A stretch of DNA of 64,000 nucleotides from Noviherbaspirillum cavernae. GTDB lineage: Bacteria; Pseudomonadota; Gammaproteobacteria; Burkholderiales; Burkholderiaceae_D. The DNA is taken from NCBI RefSeq assembly GCF_003590875.1, contig NZ_QYUN01000002.1, positions 2,604,001-2,668,000 of the forward strand, given 5' to 3'. Positions within the stretch are counted from its first letter, which is position 1; the number at the start of each line of letters is the position of its first letter. Below the pieces are notes generated by a model that was not told the DNA's origin, did no database searches, and saw only the letters and a program-made list of their open reading frames with translations. The translations under genes and the position numbers were made by a program. Shown piece by piece: positions 7,933-18,074 of this stretch.

Positions 7933-8853
7933 ATGGATATCACGCTCGTCACCGAGCACGCACTGAACGGGCTGCAGTTCGGCTTGATGCTGTTCCTGCT
8001 GGCGGCCGGCCTGACGCTGGTGTTCGGCATCATGGACCTGATCAATCTCGCGCACGGTTCGCTGTACATGGCGGGAGCCTACTTTGCCGCCACCTTCACC
8101 GCACTGACCGGCTCGTTCTGGTTCGGCACGCTGCTGGCCGTCGCCGCCACCGCCGTGCTGGGCGTGGTGCTGGAGATCAGCGTGATGCGCCGCCTGTACG
8201 GGCGCGATCATCTGTCGCAGGTGCTGGCGACGTTCGCGCTGATCCTGATCTTCAATGAAGGGGCGCGCATGATCTGGGGTGCGCAACCGCTGTCGCTCAA
8301 CGCGCCGGAACAATTGTCCACTCCGGTTGAACTGCTGCCCGACTTTTTCTATTCCTCGTATCGCCTGTTCATCATCGGCGCGGGCATCGCGGTGGCGATC
8401 CTGCTGTATGTGATCGTGGTGAAGACCCGCATCGGCATGCTGGTGCGGGCCGGCGCGTCCAACCGCGAGATGGCGATTGCGATGGGCGTCAACATCAAGC
8501 TGGTATTCACCGTGCTGTTCGCGTTCGGCGCGGCCCTGTGTGCGCTGGCGGGCAGCCTGCTGGGGCCGATCCTCGCGGTGCAGGTGGGCATGGGCGAGAG
8601 CATTCTGATCCTTGCCTTCGTCGTCATCGTGATCGGCGGCATCGGCTCGATACGCGGCGCGCTGGTCGGCGCGCTACTAGTCGGTGTCGTCGATACCCTG
8701 AGCCGCACCCTGCTGCCGCTTTCGCTGAAGATGGTGATGCCGGCCGATATCGCATCCGATCTTGGTCCTGCCCTTGCCTCCATCCTGATCTACGTGCTGA
8801 TGGCGGCCGTCCTGTTCTTCAAACCGCAGGGCCTGTTCCCTGCCCGCGGTTGA
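7933..8853 (+). CDS. livH: Liv-type ABC transporter permease (LivH)
   Basis: A 306-residue inner-membrane permease with about eight hydrophobic helices. It carries the LivH signature FGIMDLINLAHGSLYMAGAY near the N-terminus and the IGGIGSIRGALVGALLVGV cytoplasmic loop that contacts the ATPases. Start ATG 7933 follows AAGGACAACC. An upstream extension in frame has no binding site. It is the first gene of livHMGF and pairs with LivM to form the channel for the divergent binding protein. Confidence 0.9.
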   Translation: MDITLVTEHALNGLQFGLMLFLLAAGLTLVFGIMDLINLAHGSLYMAGAYFAATFTALTGSFWFGTLLAVAATAVLGVVLEISVMRRLYGRDHLSQVLATFALILIFNEGARMIWGAQPLSLNAPEQLSTPVELLPDFFYSSYRLFIIGAGIAVAILLYVIVVKTRIGMLVRAGASNREMAIAMGVNIKLVFTVLFAFGAALCALAGSLLGPILAVQVGMGESILILAFVVIVIGGIGSIRGALVGALLVGVVDTLSRTLLPLSLKMVMPADIASDLGPALASILIYVLMAAVLFFKPQGLFPARG

Positions 8854-8863
8854 AAGGTTGCAC

Positions 8864-9835
8864 ATGCAAAGCAAGCTGCATCATCGCTTCTCTCCCATCG
8901 CCTCAATGATCCTGCTGGCGTTGCTGATCGCGTTTCCCCATCTCGCCACGCTGACCGGACAGGATTTTTACATCGGATTCGCCAGCCGCCTGATGATCTT
9001 CGCGCTGGCCGCGACCAGCCTGAATCTGGTGCTCGGCTTCGGCGGCATGGTCAGTCTGGGCCATGCCGCGTATTTCGGCGCGGGTGCCTATACGGTCGGC
9101 ATCCTGATGCAGCATGGCGTCGCATCCGCATGGATAAGCTGGCCTGCCGCGATCGCCGTTGCCGCGCTGCTGGCGGCGGCGATTGGTGCGATCTCGCTGC
9201 GCACGCGCGGCGTGTACTTCATCATGATCACGCTCGCGTTTGCGCAGATGGTGTATTACGTCTTCATCTCGTTGCGTGCCTACGGCGGGGATGACGGACT
9301 GAACCTGCCGGCACGCTCCGCCACCGGTTTCGATCTGGCGTCCGATACGGCGTTCTACTACGTCGTGCTGGCCTTGCTGTCGCTGTCGATTGCATTCGTT
9401 CATCGCCTGGTCAATTCGCGCTTCGGCCGCGTGGTGCAGGGTATTCGCGAAAACGAAACCCGCATGGAAGCCATCGGCTATCCGGTATTTCGTTTCAAGC
9501 TGGTGTGCTTCGTCATCGGCGGTGCGCTGGCCGGGCTGGCGGGCGCATTGATCGCGAACCAGAACATGCTGGTCAGCCCCAACCTCATCCACTGGACACA
9601 ATCGGGCACCCTGATGGTGATGGTGATCCTGGGCGGTGTCGGTTACTTGTCCGGCGGCGTGATCGGTGCGGTCGTCATGCTGTTGCTGGAGGAAGTGCTA
9701 TCGAGCTATACGACGCACTGGCAACTCGCGCTGGGCGTGGTCCTGCTGGCGGTCGTGCTGCTGCTGCCGCGCGGCCTCGCGAGCCTGTTCGGTCGCCGCA
9801 CCCGATCCACCAGCAAACAAGGGAGACAGGCATGA
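8864..9835 (+). CDS. livM: Liv-type ABC transporter permease (LivM)
   Basis: A 323-residue permease of the LivM family. It has the conserved GFGGMVSLGHAAYFGAGAYT segment near residue 60, LRTRGVYFIMITLAFAQMVY, and VILGGVGYLSGGVIGAVVML near the C-terminus. The ATG at 8864 has GAAAGG six bases before it. A TTG at 8858 is less likely. It starts ten bases after livH and overlaps livG by four bases, so one operon is clear. Confidence 0.9.
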   Translation: MQSKLHHRFSPIASMILLALLIAFPHLATLTGQDFYIGFASRLMIFALAATSLNLVLGFGGMVSLGHAAYFGAGAYTVGILMQHGVASAWISWPAAIAVAALLAAAIGAISLRTRGVYFIMITLAFAQMVYYVFISLRAYGGDDGLNLPARSATGFDLASDTAFYYVVLALLSLSIAFVHRLVNSRFGRVVQGIRENETRMEAIGYPVFRFKLVCFVIGGALAGLAGALIANQNMLVSPNLIHWTQSGTLMVMVILGGVGYLSGGVIGAVVMLLLEEVLSSYTTHWQLALGVVLLAVVLLLPRGLASLFGRRTRSTSKQGRQA

Positions 9836-10583
9836 CGCAAGCCATTCTCGAATTGCGTGATCTGGTTAAACGCTACGGCGGCCTGGTGGCAACCGATCAT
9901 GTGAACCTGGCAATTCACGCCGGCGAAATCCACGCCATCATCGGCCCCAACGGCGCAGGAAAGACGACGCTGATTCATCAGATATCGGGCGCGCTCGCAC
10001 CGGACAGCGGCAGCATCAAATTCGCAGGAAAAGAGGTGACGCGGCGCACGATGCACGAACGCGTCGCCGCCGGCCTCGTCCGCTCCTATCAGATAACGAA
10101 TATCTTCAGGAACATCTCCGTGCTCGACAATCTCGCGCTCGCGGTGCAGGCCAAAAATGGCAGCAGCATGCGATTCTGGCGCGCGGCAATTTCCGAAAGC
10201 GCATTGTTCGAGGAGGCGCGCGCGATCGCGGAGCGTGTCGGCCTCGGTGCGCAGGTCACTGCCATCGCCGGCAATCTGGCGCATGGCGAACAGCGCAAGC
10301 TCGAGGTCGGATTGGCGCTGGCAACGGCACCCAGACTGTTGCTGCTGGACGAACCGATGGCCGGGCTGGCACATGAGGAATCGGCGAGCTTCATACCGCT
10401 CATCGAAAGCCTCGTGCCATCGCATGCGGTGCTGCTGATCGAGCACGACATGGACGCGGTGTTCCGCGTCGCGCATCGCATCTCGGTACTGGTGGCTGGA
10501 CGCATCATTGCCTCCGGCACGCCGGACGAGATTCGCGGCAACGAGGAAGTCAGGAAGGCCTACCTGGGCGATGAGGTGACAGC

Positions 10584-10587
<4 letters not shown>
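9832..10587 (+). CDS. livG: Liv-type ABC transporter ATPase (LivG)
   Basis: A 251-residue cytoplasmic ATPase with Walker A GPNGAGKT (residues 38-45), a LivG-type signature NLAHGEQRKLEVG, Walker B LLLLDEPMAGL and the switch histidine in LIEHDMD. The start ATG overlaps the livM stop (ATGA) and has GGGAGACAGGC upstream. Its C-terminal ADEI-type tail (GTPDEIRGNEEVRKAYLG) is that of LivG rather than LivF. Confidence 0.92.
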
Positions 10588-11286
<699 letters not shown>

Positions 11287-11294
<8 letters not shown>

Positions 11295-11316
11295 GTCGTT
11301 CGCCGACTCCACACGC
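11287..11316 (+). terminator. Terminator-like hairpin at the livF stop
   Basis: GCGTGTG/CACACGC and AGTCG/CGACT form a 12-bp stem with one bulge and a 5-nt loop. The livF stop codon lies in the 5' arm. No T-tract follows. A 14-bp perfect palindrome GCGACACGTGTCGC follows at 11337-11350. Confidence 0.45.
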
Positions 11317-11434
11317 ACCTTGAACATGCGCGGCATGCGACACGTGTCGCGCATGTCGCCGCGATGCGGCACCCACCATCCGTTCCATCCATTGCCGACG
11401 ATCATGCATGATCACCGGCAATTCACGTTCCCTC

Positions 11435-11755
11435 TCAGTGCAGGGAAGGTGCGTTCACTTCCGGCGTGGCGGGCTTCGGCTTTCCTTGCGCATCGCTCAA
11501 GCGATATTTCGTGCGGCGGTCGCCCATCAGATCGCGCAGATCGCGAATGCTCATGCCAGTGGTTTCATGCATGCGGATCAGCAGGGATGCGCCGATCGGC
11601 AATCTGCGATGACGGATCTTGCTGATGACCGGAGGCGCAACTTCGAGCATGCGCGAAAGCGCTGCATCGTTTTTCAGGTTCATCTTTTCGAGCAATGCAT
11701 CGAGCAGGCGGTTCGGGTCGTATGTTGTCTGATCGATCAGTTCGTGTTGGGCCAT
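11435..11755 (-). CDS. Small helix-turn-helix DNA-binding protein
   Basis: A 106-residue protein with a lambda-repressor-like HTH core at residues ~20-75 (LLEKMNLKNDAALSRMLEVA, then PPVISKIRHRRLPIGASLLI and RMHETTGMSIRDLRDLMGDR) and a basic, Pro-rich tail. It has no second domain. The start ATG at 11755 is preceded by GAAGAGGAAATC. The target is unknown. A palindrome about 90 bases upstream (11845-11859) could be its own operator. Confidence 0.75.
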   Translation of the reverse strand: MAQHELIDQTTYDPNRLLDALLEKMNLKNDAALSRMLEVAPPVISKIRHRRLPIGASLLIRMHETTGMSIRDLRDLMGDRRTKYRLSDAQGKPKPATPEVNAPSLH

Positions 11756-12336
11756 GATTTCCTCTTCAAATGAGCTGTGGGTCAAGATGTATGTGTTACA
11801 CCTGTAGCAGATGACACCTTGATCACGCGTAAGTTTCCTGATGCGACACAAATTGTGTCAAAAATATTGATTCATCCGTTATCAAGCTGCCTGGTTCCGT
11901 CGCATCCACATGCATGCGACGCCTTGCAGGCAGCGGGATTGCGCAGAATGCGTTAGCAGAGTTGCATCGAACTGTGCGTCTGGATCAATCTCCTTTCCGA
12001 AATGGCAACGCCTCGGCGTTTTGATTCTTCAATACTTGTCATTTCTCCAGCCAATCACAATTCACCGACAAATAACAACTGCAAGTCGCGCGCGAATCGA
12101 CAAAGATAGCGACCTTTGCTGCATCGCAACGACATGCTGGCAACCCCACATATCGGATGAACAACCTCCATCAAACATGTCGTCATTGCTCACATGCAGA
12201 GGCATGCTTTTTCACTACTGTTGCCTACAGGTTACAAGAGTATTTGCTTTGGAAAAATAGATGAATTCATGCATTGCTGCTGCACAACTTCTCGCCGACT
12301 CTCGGCTGCACACATCAACGTTTCACTGGTAGCACA
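11756..12336. other. Intergenic region between divergent HTH gene and epsA-like gene
   Basis: 580 bases without a gene. It is visibly A/T-richer than its surroundings. It contains the GACACAA-A-TTGTGTC palindrome (11845-11859) and a weak hairpin ACGC/GCGT followed by T's near 12008-12023. It probably carries the promoters of both genes. Confidence 0.5.
11845..11859. promoter_or_regulatory. Candidate operator palindrome GACACAA-A-TTGTGTC
   Basis: A perfect 7-bp inverted repeat around one base. On the minus strand it overlaps a TTGACA that could be the -35 of the small HTH gene. A related looser arrangement (TGTGTTACAC and GATGACAC) lies about 40 bases closer to that gene. Confidence 0.45.
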
Positions 12337-13089
12337 ATGGAAAGTTACAAGTTGTTAGCCTTGGTACAAAGCGGTCACGCAATCGAGACATTGGAAGAAT
12401 TCAAGGCGTGGGTCAGCGGCCCCCTAAAGGATTATTTTCCGCATGACATGATGCTATGCGCACAGGGCCACATGATGTCTGACGAGATCCACATCAAGCA
12501 TCTGATCGCGATCAACTATCCGGAGCATTTCGTTTCCCATCTGGCCAAGAGCATGACCTTGAGCGTGAAGGACCGCATCGTCCTTCAACGATGGCTGCTC
12601 GAATCGAGAGCGCAAATCGTCGACACGCCGGACGCAATCAGCAAATTATCGAAACTGGAGCAGGCGGAGTTTGCGATGCTCGGCCGCACCAACATGGCGG
12701 TATACGGATGCATCGATATCACGGGCCAGGCCGGGAGCTATTTCTCCTTTTCGAACATTCCGGGCTCGCTGACCGAATCACACCGCTGCCAGCTTGAATT
12801 GATCGTGCCCTACCTGCACCAGCTCCTGATTCGCATCCACCATCAGCAGCGAAAAAAATCGGACCTGCCCAGGAGCGCGTCGATCAGGCTGACAGAAAGG
12901 GAAACCCAGATCCTGCAGCTGATGGCAGCGGGCATGTCGAATCGCGCGATCGCCGAAATGCTGTCGCGCAGCGAATTGACGATACAAAACCATGTCCATG
13001 CGATCCTGAAAAAAATGGGCGTCCCCAATCGCGCCGCCGCGGTCGGGGCGATCCCGAGCATCAGCGAAATCAGCGCGCCATACTCTTGA
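12337..13089 (+). CDS. epsA: EpsA-type LuxR-family transcriptional regulator
   Basis: A 250-residue regulator with an N-terminal sensing region of the type found in XrtB/PEP-CTERM-associated EpsA proteins and a C-terminal LuxR HTH (LTERETQILQLMAAGMSNRA, IAEMLSRSELTIQNHVHAIL, KKMGVPNRAAAVG). It has no receiver or acyl-homoserine lactone pocket motif that I can see. EpsA proteins usually sit next to exopolysaccharide genes. This one does not in this window. The ATG at 12337 is chosen because the region before it is not protein-like. Confidence 0.75.
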   Translation: MESYKLLALVQSGHAIETLEEFKAWVSGPLKDYFPHDMMLCAQGHMMSDEIHIKHLIAINYPEHFVSHLAKSMTLSVKDRIVLQRWLLESRAQIVDTPDAISKLSKLEQAEFAMLGRTNMAVYGCIDITGQAGSYFSFSNIPGSLTESHRCQLELIVPYLHQLLIRIHHQQRKKSDLPRSASIRLTERETQILQLMAAGMSNRAIAEMLSRSELTIQNHVHAILKKMGVPNRAAAVGAIPSISEISAPYS

Positions 13090-13542
13090 CGGAACGGCGC
13101 GAATGATTTGAGGTTCACCCTCGGTGACGGCAAGGTGTCTTGCCGTTCCTCATGCGTTGATAACGCGGCCCATTCCGAGATTTTCCTTGCTGCATAAACC
13201 GGCATCTTCCGCTGGCGAATGGGGGAGCCAATCCCGTCACCAAGGAACGTGTGATCGATGCCAGGCAAGGTCGGTGTGGAGTCCTTCTCGTTGCGGTTGG
13301 ATAGCGCCGGCAATAACGTCCGAGGTCAGCGCGTAAGCAAGTTTCCATACGAACGATTGGGGCTCAACCTGTTTGCATCGACTCCGTTCGAGTTGCGAAG
13401 CATCATTTGCGACTAACTCAATGGGACTGGTGAATCCATCGTCGTCTCAATTACTGATTTTTATGTAATCAACGATCCGCCATCGCCATGTGCATCATGG
13501 TCTTCCTGTCAGTGCCCTGTCGGGGGTTCCATGCCATGAATG
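13090..13542. other. Intergenic region between convergent epsA-like gene and pobR
   Basis: About 450 bases with no gene I can support. It holds the hairpin ACGGCAAG/CTTGCCGT with a GTGT loop at 13127-13146, about 40 bases after the epsA stop. This could end its transcript, although no T-tract follows. Confidence 0.45.
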
Positions 13543-14442
13543 CTACGTCCCCTGCTCGAACAAGGTCTTTGCCTGCGCCCGGAAATCCTTCGGCGACATG
13601 CCGGTCTGCCGCTTGAAGAATCGCGTAAAGTAGGCCGGATCGGAAAACCCCAGCGCATCGGACACCTCGCTGATCGTCATCGCCGTGTAGACCAGATTCC
13701 GCTTGGCCTCCAGCAGCACGCGCTCGTGGATGATGTCCAGCGCGGACTGGTTCGCCGCATTGCGGCACAGCACGTTCAGATGCGCGGCGGTAATGCCGAT
13801 TTTTTCCGCATAGCCGGCAACCGGATGGTGCCTGGCATACCCCTCCTCCACCAGCTGACAGAATGCCGCGAAGTGCCGGTCGCCCTTGCCCGTCGTGCGC
13901 GGCTGATCGGCATGGACCGCCGGCAAACGTCTCAGCATCCAGATCAGGATCGTGCCAAGCAGCGACTCGATCAGCAGATTGCGATATGGCGCATTGCGTT
14001 TGTACTCGCTGTCGATCAGGCTGAAGGCAAGCCTGACCTGCTCGCTTTCCTCGTCGCCGTCGAGCCGATGCATGCGCGGCATGCCGAGGGCCGCCACGCG
14101 GTCGCCGAGCTGGCGGCTGATCTTCTCCAGCAAGGGATAGGCCACCGTCACGACATGCCCGCCTGCATTGTGGGCAAAGTGGAAGCCGTGAATGCACATT
14201 TGCGGCACTGCAAGAACTTCTCCAGCGCCCATGTTTTCCTCGCGCTCGTCCAGCCTGATGCGGGCGGTGCCGTCGCGCAGGTACAGCAGCTGGAAGAGGC
14301 CGTGGTGCTGGTGCGGCTTGATCTGCCAATCGTGCAATTTGCTGCGCGCGGCGATCGTTTCGCAGTGCATCATTTCCGGCATCAGCCATTGCTCGTCCTC
14401 GCCGTACAGCTTGTAGATCGGGACTCCTTGAACCTGCGGCAT
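13543..14442 (-). CDS. pobR: AraC-family activator of 4-hydroxybenzoate hydroxylase
   Basis: A 299-residue AraC/XylS-type regulator. The N-terminal cupin-like sensing half has HQHHGLFQLLYLRDGTARIR, and the C-terminal double HTH (ITAAHLNVLCRNAANQSALD, then ISEVSDALGFSDPAYFTRFF and KRQTGMSPKDFRAQ) is textbook. It is divergent from pobA, the usual arrangement for AraC-type PobR, so activation of pobA by 4-hydroxybenzoate is the expected role. The start at 14442 has AGAGGGTGCG before it. Confidence 0.85.
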   Translation of the reverse strand: MPQVQGVPIYKLYGEDEQWLMPEMMHCETIAARSKLHDWQIKPHQHHGLFQLLYLRDGTARIRLDEREENMGAGEVLAVPQMCIHGFHFAHNAGGHVVTVAYPLLEKISRQLGDRVAALGMPRMHRLDGDEESEQVRLAFSLIDSEYKRNAPYRNLLIESLLGTILIWMLRRLPAVHADQPRTTGKGDRHFAAFCQLVEEGYARHHPVAGYAEKIGITAAHLNVLCRNAANQSALDIIHERVLLEAKRNLVYTAMTISEVSDALGFSDPAYFTRFFKRQTGMSPKDFRAQAKTLFEQGT

Positions 14443-14570
14443 CGCACCCTCTTGTGAAAGAACCGGATTCTCATGGTATCAGACGATTCTGAAAACCTTC
14501 GAAAAGTGCAAATTTTTGAAATAAAAATCCATTCCAAAATTGTCTTTCCAGGCACAACATGGCGGACAGT

Positions 14571-15814
<1,244 letters not shown>

Positions 15815-15849
15815 GCTGCAGTATCGGGTTTGCATGAATTACACAAACC

Positions 15850-15883
15850 GTTCGTTAATCGCACCGTCCGCTGATTATCGAAC
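15850..15883. promoter_or_regulatory. PcaR-like operator upstream of the second binding protein
   Basis: GTTCGTTAATCGCAC (15850-15864) matches the pcaI/pcaR operator GTTCGATTATCGAAC at 12 of 15 positions. GATTATCGAAC (15873-15883) is identical to the last 11 bases of that operator. The two lie about 113 bases before the binding-protein ATG, so control by the IclR-type PcaR is likely. Confidence 0.55.
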
Positions 15884-15995
15884 CCCGATCCGCTATGATG
15901 ACCGCCATGGGCGGCGTGTCCTGCTGCACCATTTGGCAGAAACGCGGCATCGATCGCACAAGACATCAATCAACAGGTCACCTCCAGGAGAGACA

Positions 15996-17171
15996 ATGAA
16001 ACTCATGAAGAAATTAACCGTCCTCGCAGCACTCGGCATGGCGGGCATCCTACCGCTGGCCGCTCATGCGCAAGAAACGATCAAGATCGGCCTGGTCGCG
16101 CCCTTCTCCGGACCCTTCGCCGACTACGGCAAGCAGATGGAAGGCGGCATCAAGGCCTACATGAAGCAGCACGGCGACAAGGTCGCCGGCAAGAAGATCG
16201 AAATCATCATGAAGGACACCACCGGCCCGGTGCCGGAAGTCGCCAAGCGCCTCGCGCAGGAACTCGTGGTACGCGACAAGGTGGACTTCCTCGCCGGCTT
16301 CGGTCTGACGCCTGAAGCACTGGCCGTCGCGCCGATCGCGGAACAAGCCAAGAAGCCGATGATCATCATGAACGCGGCCACTTCCGTCATCACCACCAAG
16401 TCGAACTACATCGCCCGCGTGTCGATGACCCTGCCGCAGATTTCGGCACCGATGGCGACATGGGCGTTGAAGACCGGCATGAAGCGCGTCGTCACGCTGG
16501 TGGCCGACTACGGCCCCGGTATCGACGCTGAAACTGCATTCAAGACCAACTTCGTGGGCGGCGGCGGCCAGATCGTCGAATCGATCCGCGTCCCGCTGAA
16601 GAATCCGGAATTCTCGCCGTTCATCCAGCGCATCAAGGATGCCAAGCCGGAAGCCGTGTTCATCTTCGTGCCGGCCGGCGAACAAAGCATCGCCTTCATG
16701 AAGGGCTATCGCGAGCGCGGTCTGGCCGAGGCCGGCATCAAGGTCATCGCCACCGGCGACCTGACCGACGACCACGTGCTGCCGGCCATGGGCGACGCGG
16801 TGCTGGGCGTGATCACCTCGTTCCACTACTCCGCCGCGCACAACTCGCCAGAGAACAAGGCCTTCCTGAAGAGCTTCGCCGAAGCCAACCCGCAAGGCGG
16901 CCGTCCGAACTTCATGGCGGTAGCCGCCTATGACGGCATGCATGCGATCTACGAAGTGTCGAAGAAGCTGAACGGCAAGATCGACGGCGACAAGGCAATG
17001 GCCGTGCTGAAAGGCATGAAGATCAACAGCCCGCGCGGCCCGCTGACCATCGATCCGGCAACACGCGACGCAGTGCAGACCGTGTATATCCGCCGCGTCG
17101 AGAAGGTCAACGGCGAGCCGTATAACATCGAGTTCGACAAGTTCGTGGATGTGAAGGATCCGGGCAAGTAA
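15996..17171 (+). CDS. Liv-type ABC transporter binding protein, probably for an aromatic acid
   Basis: A 391-residue periplasmic binding protein of the type 1 (LivK) fold. The signal peptide is MKLMKKLTVLAALGMAGILP followed by LAAHA, and the mature part begins QETIKIGLVAPFSGPFADYG. The ATG at 15996 has CCAGGAGAGACA before it. It lies directly after pobA and carries PcaR-like operator sequences upstream, so an aromatic-acid ligand (4-hydroxybenzoate, protocatechuate or similar) is inferred. Its likely partners livHMGF lie on the other side of the inserted cassette array, in the opposite orientation. Confidence 0.88.
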   Translation: MKLMKKLTVLAALGMAGILPLAAHAQETIKIGLVAPFSGPFADYGKQMEGGIKAYMKQHGDKVAGKKIEIIMKDTTGPVPEVAKRLAQELVVRDKVDFLAGFGLTPEALAVAPIAEQAKKPMIIMNAATSVITTKSNYIARVSMTLPQISAPMATWALKTGMKRVVTLVADYGPGIDAETAFKTNFVGGGGQIVESIRVPLKNPEFSPFIQRIKDAKPEAVFIFVPAGEQSIAFMKGYRERGLAEAGIKVIATGDLTDDHVLPAMGDAVLGVITSFHYSAAHNSPENKAFLKSFAEANPQGGRPNFMAVAAYDGMHAIYEVSKKLNGKIDGDKAMAVLKGMKINSPRGPLTIDPATRDAVQTVYIRRVEKVNGEPYNIEFDKFVDVKDPGK

Positions 17172-17231
17172 TTCCCGAAGAGGGAGCGGCTCATTGCAAG
17201 AGCCACCTTCAGGCGAAGGGAGAAAGAGAAG

Positions 17232-17264
17232 CGGCATGCTCATAAAGGGCATGCCGTTTTTTTT
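17232..17264 (+). terminator. Intrinsic terminator of the second binding-protein gene
   Basis: CGGCATGC (17232-17239), a 9-nt loop, GCATGCCG (17249-17256) and a run of eight T's. This is a canonical rho-independent terminator 60 bases after the stop. Confidence 0.9.
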
Positions 17265-17354
17265 ATCGTTGTCGGAGGATGTTGGCAGTGGCTGAGGATG
17301 GCTGTTCGGGGCGCTCTGCAGCGCGTGTCCTGCCTACTCCTGCGAACGGTCTCT

Positions 17355-17424
17355 GCACAGCCGAAGCTCAGCCGACGGCAAACCGCGTAGCGAGTTGATG
17401 GTCGGCTGCAGCGCTTTGTTGGGC
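17355..17424 (-). other. Decayed attC site ending the cassette array
   Basis: Read on minus, the site opens with GCCCAAC (17424-17418) and continues AAAGCGCTGCAGCCGAC. After a 24-base loop the mirror arm GTCGGCTGAGCTT (17376-17364) follows. The arms pair with unpaired bases, as attC hairpins do. The closing GTTRRRY core is missing: GTG stands where GTT is expected. This is the attC of the DUF1905 cassette with a lost or mutated crossover point. Confidence 0.6.
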
Positions 17425-17442
17425 GTATACGACTCCATGCCG

Positions 17443-17991
17443 CTAGTCCGCTGCCTGAGGTGCGCTGAGGCTCTTGCTATAGAAGCCCGATTGATCAAAG
17501 CAGCAGACACGCTTCTTGCCCGAAGAAAGCATGTCGCAGGCGTTTTCCACCCGCTGTTTTCGAGTCTTGGCCTGCTTCGCAGATTCAATCCAGTGGACCC
17601 AATCGACACGTGCGATGGTCGTGGTGTCCTCCCAGGCAGCCTTGGCTGCCGGAGAGACAGCGAGAGCTTCCTGCAGATCATCCGGCAGCTGCGGTTCCGG
17701 CTCTGGATTGGCCGGTGAAATTTGGATCGCAACCATTTCGCCAATGTTCGCGCAGGCAGCCTCACGCAGTCCCTTGCTCACCTTGAGCCAATGGCTTAAC
17801 TGACCATCCGGTTCAAGCGTGGCTTGAAAGAGGTACCCGTTGATGGTGCCCTCGACCGACGTCCTGCCACGCCTTGGCAACGTGTCACTTGCGCTTTTTG
17901 GCAGAACAAGAAAAGCCCATGAATCATCGTTACCCGGTTTTGTCGGGCGAAGCAGCTTTGATTCGAATGTAGACACGTCAGCTTTTTCCAT
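17443..17991 (-). CDS. DUF1905/YdeI-type protein in an integron cassette
   Basis: A 182-residue protein. Residues ~10-95 fit DUF1905 (WAFLVLPKSASDTLPRRGRT, SVEGTINGYLFQATLEPDGQ, HWLKVSKGLREAACANIGEM), and residues ~100-165 fit the YdeI/OmpD-associated helical region (LPDDLQEALAVSPAAKAAWE, VDWVHWIESAKQAKTRKQRV). The family is common in integron cassettes and genomic islands, and its biochemical role is not settled. The start ATG lies 24 bases inside the cassette, whose first bases are TTGGAC, with AAAGGAA as binding site. Confidence 0.75.
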   Translation of the reverse strand: MEKADVSTFESKLLRPTKPGNDDSWAFLVLPKSASDTLPRRGRTSVEGTINGYLFQATLEPDGQLSHWLKVSKGLREAACANIGEMVAIQISPANPEPEPQLPDDLQEALAVSPAAKAAWEDTTTIARVDWVHWIESAKQAKTRKQRVENACDMLSSGKKRVCCFDQSGFYSKSLSAPQAAD

Positions 17992-18008
17992 TTCGAAATT
18001 CCTTTGAT

Positions 18009-18074
18009 GTCCAACGTAGAAGTGAGCGGCGCTGAGCCGGTTGGTGAAGCGTCCGCTCGACTGCCGGGTTATGC
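18009..18074 (-). other. attC recombination site between two cassettes
   Basis: A 66-bp site read on minus. It has a first core GCATAAC (18074-18068), left arm GAGCGG-A-CGC, a loop, right arm GCGCCGCTC, and final core GTTGGAC (18015-18009). The arms pair perfectly except for one extrahelical A, the hallmark of attC folding. The TAA stop of the OLD-family gene lies inside the first core, as is common in cassettes. The TTGGAC of the last core belongs to the next cassette, which explains why it does not mirror GCATAAC. Confidence 0.85.

Noticed and set aside
16050-17252. 400-residue minus-strand frame opposite the second binding protein
   Set aside because: Shadow of a well-supported gene, with no motif or binding site.
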